A stretch of 35,009 nucleotides of DNA, from NCBI GenBank assembly GCA_001839685.1, contig MLAK01001018.1, positions 3,491-38,499 on the forward strand. The letters run 5' to 3'. A program made the translations under genes and the position numbers. Below the pieces are notes generated by a model. The model had not been told where the DNA came from. It worked only from the letters and a program-made list of their open reading frames with translations, and did no database searches. This DNA is from Tritrichomonas foetus. Its lineage: Eukaryota; Parabasalia; Tritrichomonadida; Tritrichomonadidae. Within the stretch, counting starts at the first letter, position 1, and each line of letters opens with the position of its first letter. Below, one piece after another: positions 8,598 to 16,373 of this stretch.

Positions 8598-11500
8598 AAT
8601 AGATTTTCGATTTTGAATTCATCACAGAAACTGAAACGAAGCCAAAAAACTGTATCAACACGCAATCCTGTAACACCTAAATCTACCGTCAAAGGATCAT
8701 CACAAAATAAAAATTCATCATATGTTTTTTCGATTAAATCGTCAAATACCTCCATCAGTATCGCATCATTGAAACGATATCTTAAAGAATCCAAAAATTC
8801 AATTTTATCAGATATTTCTGAATTTTCTGTATTTGTTAATTCATCAAAATCTCAAATTAATAGTTTTTTGACAACTATTGAATCAAATGCTAACAAACGT
8901 TCAGAAAATCTTTCTATGACACTCTCAGCACAACAACAGCTATCCAAAGAAAGAGAAGAAGAATTTTCTAAATTACAACAAAAAGTGATGAAAATGACTG
9001 AACAAATAAATTCTTTACAAATGAAAAGAATTAGTGGTGCTAGAGTTATGGAATTAGAAAGTGAATTAGAAGATAAAACTCGATATATTGAAGATATGGA
9101 GTTTTCTTATAAATCAAAAATAGATGAATTAAAAAGTCAATTAATTGATAAAACAAAAGCATTAAATAATTTCAAAGAAAGACAATTTCAGGATATTCAA
9201 TATCAATCAGAATTAGATAAAAAAAATCATTTAATTAATGATCTAAAAAGAAAATATAAAGAAAAAGAAAATAATCTCCTAGGGCAAATTAAAGAAGAGA
9301 AAGATATCATTTTTTCTTTAAAGCCATTAGAAAATCAAATAATTGAATTAAAAAACGAAATAGAAGAGAAAAACTCGACCATTACAAAACTAGAAAATGA
9401 AGTTCAAGCATCTAAAGTTTTATCAACTCAACTTGAAGAATCTCAAGCTCAACACAAAAAAATGAAATCTGAACTTATTAAAATAAAAAAATTTGTTCGT
9501 GCAATGTCAAATGACAAAGATAAGCTTGAAGAAGAGTTAGAAAAAAGTTACAATCAAATTAAACTTCAAAAAAATGAAATATCGATTTTAATAGCAGAAA
9601 AATCTTTTGCACAAAGTCAGCTTAATTCATTATCAAATGCCAATGAAAATACATCAATTTGTTCTGGTTCTCCTCAAAAATCTAAGCCTTCTAACAATAC
9701 TCGAAGTACAACTCAAAAGGAAAATGATGATAGCTCTGACGATGACAAGCTGGTTCAAACACTAATTGAGGTTGATCATTTACGCTCCAAACTTGGGGAT
9801 GTTGAAGAAAAAAATAAACAAAATGAGGATTTGATTGAAGTTTTAAAAACCAACTTACAAGAAACAAAAAATACTAATGATAAACTAAAAAACCAATTAT
9901 CATTATATGATCAGTCGGTTTCTCGAAAGGATGATAGAATATCAAAGCTTAAACTTGATGTTAAAGCATTAAATTTACAAATTAAACAGAAAGAAAATCT
10001 GATTAATGAACTATTAAGAACTGAGAATGAAAAAAGTAATGAAATTGAAAGACTTCATCAAGAAATTGATAATTTATTTCAAAACGAAAAGGAATATAAT
10101 TTAAATTCTATAAGAGAGGATGAAAATAAATTTAAAGTTGATAAAGATGAATACCAACAACTATTGGATAATTTAAACCAATTCAAAAAAGACAAAAGTC
10201 TTCTTGAATGTAAGTTAAAAGAAAACAATCAAAAGGTTCGTGAACTTGAATCGACTGCAGATGCTGTAAGACGAGCTTCAGCTGCTCGTGAAAATCTCAT
10301 TGAAAGTATTAAAAAAGAAAATGCTGAACTCGCTGTTGTAAAAAAGCAGTTAATTGAACAAATTGATTCAAATGAGAAAAAACATCAAGAACAAATTATG
10401 GATTTGAAGAAAGCTCTTGAAGAAACAACAAATGAAAATAATTCACTAACAACTCAATATAAGGAATCTCTTCAAACTTTATCAAATTGCACTAATACAA
10501 TAGAGTTACTACGTTCAGAAAATGGATCTTTGGTTCAAGAAAATAACGAGCTTCACAACTCTAGTCACTCTGAAATTGAATCTCTTAAAAATGAAAATAG
10601 TCGAATTAAAAAGCAAATAGATCAGTTAAAAAGTACAAATGAATTGTTAATGAAAGAAAAACAAGAATTGATTATTGAAAATGCACAATTTAAAGCGCAA
10701 AATGAATATTTGTCTCAACAAGAAATTCCTCTTGATAAAAATAATGAAATCTCAGAATTAGAATACAAATTGAATGAAAGTAAAGAAAAACTTCAATCAA
10801 TATTAACATTTTTACATGTGAAAAGCCCTTACGAATTAGAAACCAAATGGAAAAAAACCATAGAAACAATTGAAAATCTCACTTCTAAGAATAAGCAATT
10901 TGAAGAACAGAATTTCTTACTCAAATCTCAACTTGAAATAAAGCCAAAAGTTGAAGTGAAAATGGATAACTCGACAATTGATAAACTTAAGAACGAAATA
11001 TCTGAACAAAAGAATCAAATAAGAGCAATTTCTTATCATAATGAAGAGCTACAACAAACTATCCAAAAGTTGAATGAATCTAATAACTCTAAAGAAAATG
11101 AACTATCTGAAATTAAAGAAAGATCGACCAAAATTAGTCAAGAATTAGATTCAATACGTAGCTTTATCCAATTTGAAACAATTTCTGATCTTAAAGAAAA
11201 TATTTTGAATGTTTTTCATGAAAAAGAGCATGCCAGAAATAATTTTAGTGAACTTCAAAATTCTGTGAAAAGATTAGCCAGCGATAAGGAAGAAAATTCC
11301 GCTAAAATTTTAAACCAAAATCATACAATAGAAAATTTAAATAATGCTCTCCAAGAATTAAGAGAAGAAAATCAAACAATGATAAAAAAATTGCAGACTG
11401 AAAATTTCGAATATCTTACTAAGATTCATTCTATCGAAGATGAAAATGAAAAATTATTAAGTGAAATAAAACAAATTCAAGATTTATTTTCTATTAAAAA

Positions 11501-13277
11501 TAAAAAAGATCTTTTCAATTCAGTTTCATCAGAATTCGAAAAGCTTAGATCAAGTACAGATGAAATTACTTTTAAACTTTCTCAAGCCCAAAATCAGCTC
11601 CAATCCAAAGAATCTGAAATAGAATTCCTTTCAAAAAGTTTAAATGAGAAGCGGGATATCATTAAACAACTAAAAGATGAAAAGAATTTTTTCAGAAATG
11701 AGAATTTGAAACTCACAACAACTTTAAAGTCTACCCAAAATGACATTAATTCCAATATTTTACAAAATATTGCCAACGTCTTAGAAAAAGAAAATTATTC
11801 AGAAATAGTTCCACTTGTAACTAGAATGAAAGAGCAAGTTACAAAATATAAAACTAAAATATCGAAATTGAAAGAAATGAACCAACACTTAAATGAACAA
11901 ATTATTGATATCCAAGGCCAAATCAATCGTATTTCTTTAAATAATAACGAATCTACCGAAAATAAAAATTACTCTAGAACTCCATCTAACGAGAAAATTG
12001 CTTTTTATGACATACAAGATCAAACTGATAAAATACATAGATTACAAACAAAAATTGTTGATTTAAATCAAAAAATCACAGAATTACAAGAAGAAAACAA
12101 TCGATATCTTGAGTATTTTGCTTCTAAAGACGAAAAAATTAAATCTTTAGAACAAGATAATGAAATTTATTCAACAAAAAATGATGTGTTACAAAAAAGA
12201 ATAAATATCATTGAAACAACTTTGAATGATAACAGAGAAGTTCTTAATCAAAAGAACCTTGAAATAATTTCACTGAAAAGTGAACTTAGCTCTATAAAAT
12301 CAAACAACTCTCATATAAGTAATAATATGCCTTCAACTAGTTCAGCTATATTAGAAACAGAAACCTTAAAGCAAGAATACAATACGCTTAAAGATAAAAT
12401 GGAAAAATTAAAAGCAGAATCATCAACAACATCATTTGATTCAGAAAATAATAATGTTTTAATACTACTAGATGAAAATCATCGATTGAAATCCGAACTT
12501 GAAGAGAATAAAGATAAAATTATGAACTATTCCAAACTTATAACAGAAAATGAAAGTCTAAAAGCTGAAAATAAATCATTAAAACAACAAGTTTTCTTTA
12601 CTCAAAACAGCGATATTCAAGAAAACAGTGATTTATCTTCAACAATCGAAACAATTACTCACCAGAATAATAATATAAATGAAGATGAAATTTATCGCCT
12701 CAAAAATGAAATCAATGAAAAAGATCAAATTATTAATAAGTTAAAATTAGAAAGCAATGAAAACTCTAGTGAAAAACAAACCATTATAAAAATCATCGGA
12801 AATGATGAAGTTTTACCTTCTATTCAAATAATGAAAGAAACTCTAGAAAAGGTTTCCCAAAGTCTTCTAAATACCAACTATAGTATAGAACTTACTAATA
12901 AACTCAATGAAAGCTTGAGATCTATAAGTGATGATAAAAGATATGTCAAAAGAATAGTTGATCTCTCAAAAGTTTATGGTTGCATTTCAATTAATACCGG
13001 CGATTCGATTTCATTTCTTGAAAAAATGATTTCTTCAAAGAAAGAATCAGAAATAGAATTCCAAAGTATGATCGACAGGACAGAAAGTGAGAAGATAATA
13101 TTGAAACAAGATATTGAACGAGAAAAGAAAAAGGTTAAAGAAATCACTCAAAAAGTTGATGAGTTAACAAAAATCAAAAGTGAATTAATCAAATTTGCCG
13201 TAAAAGAAGATGCAGATACTGTTTATTTAATGAATCAGCTTTCATGTGAAGAATCAGAAAAGCTTAATTTAATGTAA
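8598..13277 (+). CDS. Giant coiled-coil protein, N-terminal start unresolved
   Basis: The frame is open from 8598 (after TAA at 8595-8597) to TAA at 13275-13277, about 1560 codons. The first in-frame ATG is at 8916. The 106 codons before it look coding: Ser/Lys-rich, no stop, with SLKRYLKESKNSILSDISEF. The true start is therefore either a non-AUG codon (TTG at 8613) or lies in an unseen upstream exon. From about residue 100 onward almost the whole protein is heptad-patterned coiled coil rich in Glu, Lys, Asn, Gln and Ser, like cytoskeletal or Golgi tethers. A recurring motif of the type SIxxFLxVKSPxEL interrupts the coil at about residues 727, 846 and 953 (counting from 8613). No motor head, GRIP or membrane anchor is recognised. 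A role as a structural or tethering filament is inference. Confidence 0.8.
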   Translation, partial: NRFSILNSSQKLKRSQKTVSTRNPVTPKSTVKGSSQNKNSSYVFSIKSSNTSISIASLKRYLKESKNSILSDISEFSVFVNSSKSQINSFLTTIESNANKRSENLSMTLSAQQQLSKEREEEFSKLQQKVMKMTEQINSLQMKRISGARVMELESELEDKTRYIEDMEFSYKSKIDELKSQLIDKTKALNNFKERQFQDIQYQSELDKKNHLINDLKRKYKEKENNLLGQIKEEKDIIFSLKPLENQIIELKNEIEEKNSTITKLENEVQASKVLSTQLEESQAQHKKMKSELIKIKKFVRAMSNDKDKLEEELEKSYNQIKLQKNEISILIAEKSFAQSQLNSLSNANENTSICSGSPQKSKPSNNTRSTTQKENDDSSDDDKLVQTLIEVDHLRSKLGDVEEKNKQNEDLIEVLKTNLQETKNTNDKLKNQLSLYDQSVSRKDDRISKLKLDVKALNLQIKQKENLINELLRTENEKSNEIERLHQEIDNLFQNEKEYNLNSIREDENKFKVDKDEYQQLLDNLNQFKKDKSLLECKLKENNQKVRELESTADAVRRASAARENLIESIKKENAELAVVKKQLIEQIDSNEKKHQEQIMDLKKALEETTNENNSLTTQYKESLQTLSNCTNTIELLRSENGSLVQENNELHNSSHSEIESLKNENSRIKKQIDQLKSTNELLMKEKQELIIENAQFKAQNEYLSQQEIPLDKNNEISELEYKLNESKEKLQSILTFLHVKSPYELETKWKKTIETIENLTSKNKQFEEQNFLLKSQLEIKPKVEVKMDNSTIDKLKNEISEQKNQIRAISYHNEELQQTIQKLNESNNSKENELSEIKERSTKISQELDSIRSFIQFETISDLKENILNVFHEKEHARNNFSELQNSVKRLASDKEENSAKILNQNHTIENLNNALQELREENQTMIKKLQTENFEYLTKIHSIEDENEKLLSEIKQIQDLFSIKNKKDLFNSVSSEFEKLRSSTDEITFKLSQAQNQLQSKESEIEFLSKSLNEKRDIIKQLKDEKNFFRNENLKLTTTLKSTQNDINSNILQNIANVLEKENYSEIVPLVTRMKEQVTKYKTKISKLKEMNQHLNEQIIDIQGQINRISLNNNESTENKNYSRTPSNEKIAFYDIQDQTDKIHRLQTKIVDLNQKITELQEENNRYLEYFASKDEKIKSLEQDNEIYSTKNDVLQKRINIIETTLNDNREVLNQKNLEIISLKSELSSIKSNNSHISNNMPSTSSAILETETLKQEYNTLKDKMEKLKAESSTTSFDSENNNVLILLDENHRLKSELEENKDKIMNYSKLITENESLKAENKSLKQQVFFTQNSDIQENSDLSSTIETITHQNNNINEDEIYRLKNEINEKDQIINKLKLESNENSSEKQTIIKIIGNDEVLPSIQIMKETLEKVSQSLLNTNYSIELTNKLNESLRSISDDKRYVKRIVDLSKVYGCISINTGDSISFLEKMISSKKESEIEFQSMIDRTESEKIILKQDIEREKKKVKEITQKVDELTKIKSELIKFAVKEDADTVYLMNQLSCEESEKLNLM

Positions 13278-13405
13278 TAAATGTGTGTAGTTTTCCATAT
13301 CTTTTAGTTTTAGTTTCATTCATTTCTTAAGACATTTTATAATTAATGGCCAAATATATGATCAACTTTTTTCACTTTCTGAGAAGTGTAACATTCTAGT
13401 TATTA

Positions 13406-13413
13406 TCATTTTC
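13406..13413 (+). promoter_or_regulatory. Initiator-like element upstream of 13438 gene
   Basis: TCATTTTC fits the TCA-Y-W core of the trichomonad Initiator, the main promoter element described in Trichomonas vaginalis. The candidate +1 A is 30 bases before the ATG. It is a short motif in AT-rich DNA, so chance is possible. Confidence 0.3.
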
Positions 13414-13437
13414 ACCTTAATTTGACCTAATGAAAGA

Positions 13438-14688
13438 ATGATGAGGAAAGGCGTTTTTATCTTTGAGCCTTCCTCTCATCCAGAACCAAAAGTAATTATT
13501 AAGGCTATGCTTGAAGGTGTGGACATTTCACTTGTTCATCCTTCACTATATCAACAAATTTTACCATTTATTTATAACTTTCTGGATCGTGCGGTTGAAG
13601 AAGGAGACATAAGGGATGCTCACAATTTGAGATTTTTTATTGAATACATTCAAAAACAACCAAGAGTTGAAGAAATAGCACATATTCTGTCAAAACCTCC
13701 GCCACCTCCAGTGATTAAAATTCCTGCACTTTCTGAAGAACAAGTGAAATCAGAAATAGAAGAAATTTTCAAAACCAAAAAAATCAAATATTATGATAAT
13801 CAAGAAAAACTTGAGCTTGTTGTTGCTGGACTTAGAAAAACACGAGCAGAAGCTATTGAAAGATCAGAATATTTGTTAGCAGAAGAAGCTGATCATTACG
13901 CAAAGATTTTGATTTCTCATGGCCAATTAGGAAGTGTCGAGCTGATGCAAACCGCAAAAGCAGCTGAAATAAAACAAAAACTTGAAGAAGCTCGTGATGA
14001 TTTAAAAAGTAAACAGAAAAAATGGGAAGAGTTGTATATGAAAATGAAAGAAACTGCTGAAACTGAATTTAACGAACTGTATCAAAAACATTCTTCTGAA
14101 ATAAAAAATTTAGAGAATTTAAGGAAACAAAATCCACCACCATCAATCAAAAAATATTCAAATCTTCTTTTGCAATTCAGAAGAAGACAAGAGGCAATGC
14201 TACAAGGTAGACAATATGAAGAAGCCGAAAAAATGAAAGAAGTTGCTGACTCTATGCAAAAAGAAGAAGATGAGGTTCATCTTATTAAATGGAACGAACT
14301 AATAAATAGAAAAATTGAAAATGCTAAAAATAATCAAACGAAACAACTTAAAGTTCGAAAAGCATTCTGGAGAAATGCAAGACAAGAGTTAGTCAATCAA
14401 GCAAACAAAGAAATTGAACAAGCAACAAAAGCAATTGAGCATTTAGAAAAAAGTTACGAAACTGCTCAAAATGCGGTCAAAATCGCATCAAATTTGAAAG
14501 AAGAAACAAAAAATGTACAAAGAGAATTAAAAACAAAATATCAACCAAAATATGGACAAATTCATGCCACTTCAAGAATGGAAATGAAAGCAAGAATGGA
14601 TTTCAGACAAAGACAAATTCTCAATCAGAGAATTTACACAAGACTTCCAAAAAGTACAGGATGCTCACCACGTGGAAATAGAAAATAA
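13438..14688 (+). CDS. Conserved-type trichomonad coiled-coil protein
   Basis: This 416-residue protein starts at ATG 13438, directly followed by a second ATG. An upstream ATG at 13430 opens only a two-codon frame (ATG AAA GAA, then TGA). Residues about 20-85 form a compact helical region (VHPSLYQQILPFIYNFLDRA) resembling a small helical-bundle module. A proline stretch follows (KPPPPPVIK, about 86-94), then continuous charged coiled coil. Within the coil, the segment LLQFRRRQEAMLQGRQYEEA (about residues 244-263) and the basic C terminus stand out. The general plan, a helical N-terminal module, a proline hinge and a long Lys/Glu coil, is one I associate with multi-copy hypothetical families in trichomonads. 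Function is unknown; a cytoskeletal role is a guess. Codon use and strand match the preceding coiled-coil gene, 160 bases away. Confidence 0.75.
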   Translation: MMRKGVFIFEPSSHPEPKVIIKAMLEGVDISLVHPSLYQQILPFIYNFLDRAVEEGDIRDAHNLRFFIEYIQKQPRVEEIAHILSKPPPPPVIKIPALSEEQVKSEIEEIFKTKKIKYYDNQEKLELVVAGLRKTRAEAIERSEYLLAEEADHYAKILISHGQLGSVELMQTAKAAEIKQKLEEARDDLKSKQKKWEELYMKMKETAETEFNELYQKHSSEIKNLENLRKQNPPPSIKKYSNLLLQFRRRQEAMLQGRQYEEAEKMKEVADSMQKEEDEVHLIKWNELINRKIENAKNNQTKQLKVRKAFWRNARQELVNQANKEIEQATKAIEHLEKSYETAQNAVKIASNLKEETKNVQRELKTKYQPKYGQIHATSRMEMKARMDFRQRQILNQRIYTRLPKSTGCSPRGNRK

Positions 14689-15246
14689 ATTGTAACACTT
14701 TTCTCTTAGTGGAATTGCGAATTATTAGTAATTGACATGATATTTCATCGATCATTTCTGGATAAAGAAGTATATTTGTTGATGTGAGGTATTCAATTTT
14801 CTGTAGAAAAGTTTTTTTGCATCATATATTGTGTTTAATTAGTAAAATACTATGTTACTTATTCGTTTTTTGACTTGTTGTTCAGAACAATATTTCAGCA
14901 TTTACATGGACATTGGCTAAATTCATGAATTTTGTGTTTTCATTATCAATCATTCGTAAAATTCTCTATTACAGTAATTAACCGAAATGATAATATAAAT
15001 AACGTTAATAGATGTGTTGGTGCAAAATAATCTGTTTTTTTAAAAAAACAAAAACATAAATTTGGGAAATGGACAGATAATTCGTTTTCATTAGTGATTA
15101 CATTTTCAGAGAATTGAAAATTCTAATTTTTTTAAAAGAAAAACAATATACTATAAAACTTTTTAAGAGCATGTGATTCTCACAATTGGCCGAGCAAACT
15201 GTTTTTCTGAAGAAAAAAAATTAACCTTTTCAATTCAAACTTTGAA
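14689..15246. other. Intergenic region, nothing coding recognised
   Basis: This 558-base AT-rich gap lies between two plus-strand genes. It contains an 18-base palindrome of nine plus nine (15033-15050; a T run followed by an A run, with TG and CA at the ends) and several A or T runs. No convincing open frame or RNA gene was found on either strand. Confidence 0.5.
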
Positions 15247-16170
15247 ATGAAATCTCAAATTTCTGACAAATCAATATATGAATTCATTTTTGAATTTTAC
15301 ACGTTCAACAAAATGTCTAATACACAAATACTTCAAGCAAAGAATTTAATAAATAATTCTGATGCTATTATGATTGGTGCTGGTGCTGGATTAACTGCTT
15401 CAGGAGGATACAATTATGTTAATCCACAAATATTTGAAGCTAATTTTCCAGATTTCAAGAAACTTGGTTATAAAACTATATGGGATTGTGTTTCAACTTT
15501 TTGGAATGTTAATGATGATAATGAACTTGAATATTATGGATATTGGACAAACCATATTCGAAAAATAAGATATGAAGCACCAGTTGGCCAGCCTTATTTA
15601 TATCTCAAACATATTATTGATAATTGCAATAAAGACTATTTTATCTTTACATCAAATGTCGATCATCAAATTCAAAAAAGTGGTTTTCCAGAAGATAAAG
15701 TTTTAGCAACACAGGGAAATTATATGTATTTCCAATGTAGTAAACCATGTTCACAAGATGTTTATGATAATTATGATTATGTAATGAATATTACCGATAA
15801 TATTGAAAGACCATCAATGAAATGCAGACCATGTGATGTTCCACATTGCCCAAAATGTGGTAGAAGATTGATACCAAATTTAAGATCTGATTCTCATTTT
15901 GTTGAAGGTCCTCATATGAAAAATTATCATTTATTAAATGAATTTATTAATCGACACAAAAATGATAAAGTTGTTATTCTTGAATTAGGTGTTGGATTTA
16001 ATTCCCCTGGATTAATACGTTTTCCATTTGATAATTTAGTCTATAAAAATAAAAATTGGAATATGATCAGAATAAATTTAACAGATCCACAAACACCAGT
16101 TGAAATTCGTGATCGAGCTGTTGTTATTCAAGATGATATTGGAAGTGTACTTCGACAGATTAATGAATAA
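15247..16170 (+). CDS. SirTM-type sirtuin (probable NAD-dependent protein ADP-ribosyltransferase)
   Basis: This 307-residue protein has the sirtuin NAD-binding fold: GAGAGLTASGG at 44-54, TSNVDH at 135-140, TQGN at 155-158 where classical sirtuins have the catalytic His-Gly, a zinc module with Cys164/168 and Cys201/204, and LELGVGFNSPG at 245-255. These features mark the macrodomain-linked SirTM class (class M), which in bacteria ADP-ribosylates a lipoylated GcvH-like protein, with Gln replacing the catalytic His. ADP-ribosyl transfer rather than deacylation is therefore expected. No GcvH-L, LplA or macrodomain gene lies nearby, unlike the bacterial operons. A second ATG at 15313 (Met23) aligns better with the family N terminus and may be the true start. 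The gene may have come from bacteria by lateral transfer (inference). It is convergent with the gene at 16374. Confidence 0.85.
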   Translation: MKSQISDKSIYEFIFEFYTFNKMSNTQILQAKNLINNSDAIMIGAGAGLTASGGYNYVNPQIFEANFPDFKKLGYKTIWDCVSTFWNVNDDNELEYYGYWTNHIRKIRYEAPVGQPYLYLKHIIDNCNKDYFIFTSNVDHQIQKSGFPEDKVLATQGNYMYFQCSKPCSQDVYDNYDYVMNITDNIERPSMKCRPCDVPHCPKCGRRLIPNLRSDSHFVEGPHMKNYHLLNEFINRHKNDKVVILELGVGFNSPGLIRFPFDNLVYKNKNWNMIRINLTDPQTPVEIRDRAVVIQDDIGSVLRQINE

Positions 16171-16204
16171 ACATAATACATTTTTATTTATATTTTTTGC
16201 TATG

Positions 16205-16206
<2 letters not shown>

Positions 16207-16241
<35 letters not shown>
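16207..16241. repeat. 35-nt homopolymer T run
   Basis: An uninterrupted run of 35 T lies between two convergent genes, 36 bases after the sirtuin stop codon and 132 bases beyond the stop of the minus-strand gene. Read on the minus strand it is an A35 tract. It could be slippage-expanded, a remnant of a genomic poly(A) tail, or of inaccurate length because assemblers handle such runs poorly. Confidence 0.9.
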
Positions 16242-16242
<1 letters not shown>

Positions 16243-16373
16243 AATTCGGAAAATAAATCACCTACACAAATGATTCGTCAACGAAAAAAATACACAAAAG
16301 CAAATGAGAAAATATCCGATTTATTAATATACAAAGAAATATTTTCTATATTTTAAACATTTATAGACTTCCA

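Noticed and set aside
8598..8640. Intron acceptor at CATCACAG before the giant coiled-coil frame
   Set aside because: No GTATGT-like donor after a usable ATG could be found in the preceding 300 bases. Kept only as a possibility in the findings.
8525..8794. 89-codon minus-strand ORF over the 5' end of the coiled-coil gene
   Set aside because: Antisense shadow; composition follows from the complement of Ser/Lys codons on the plus strand.
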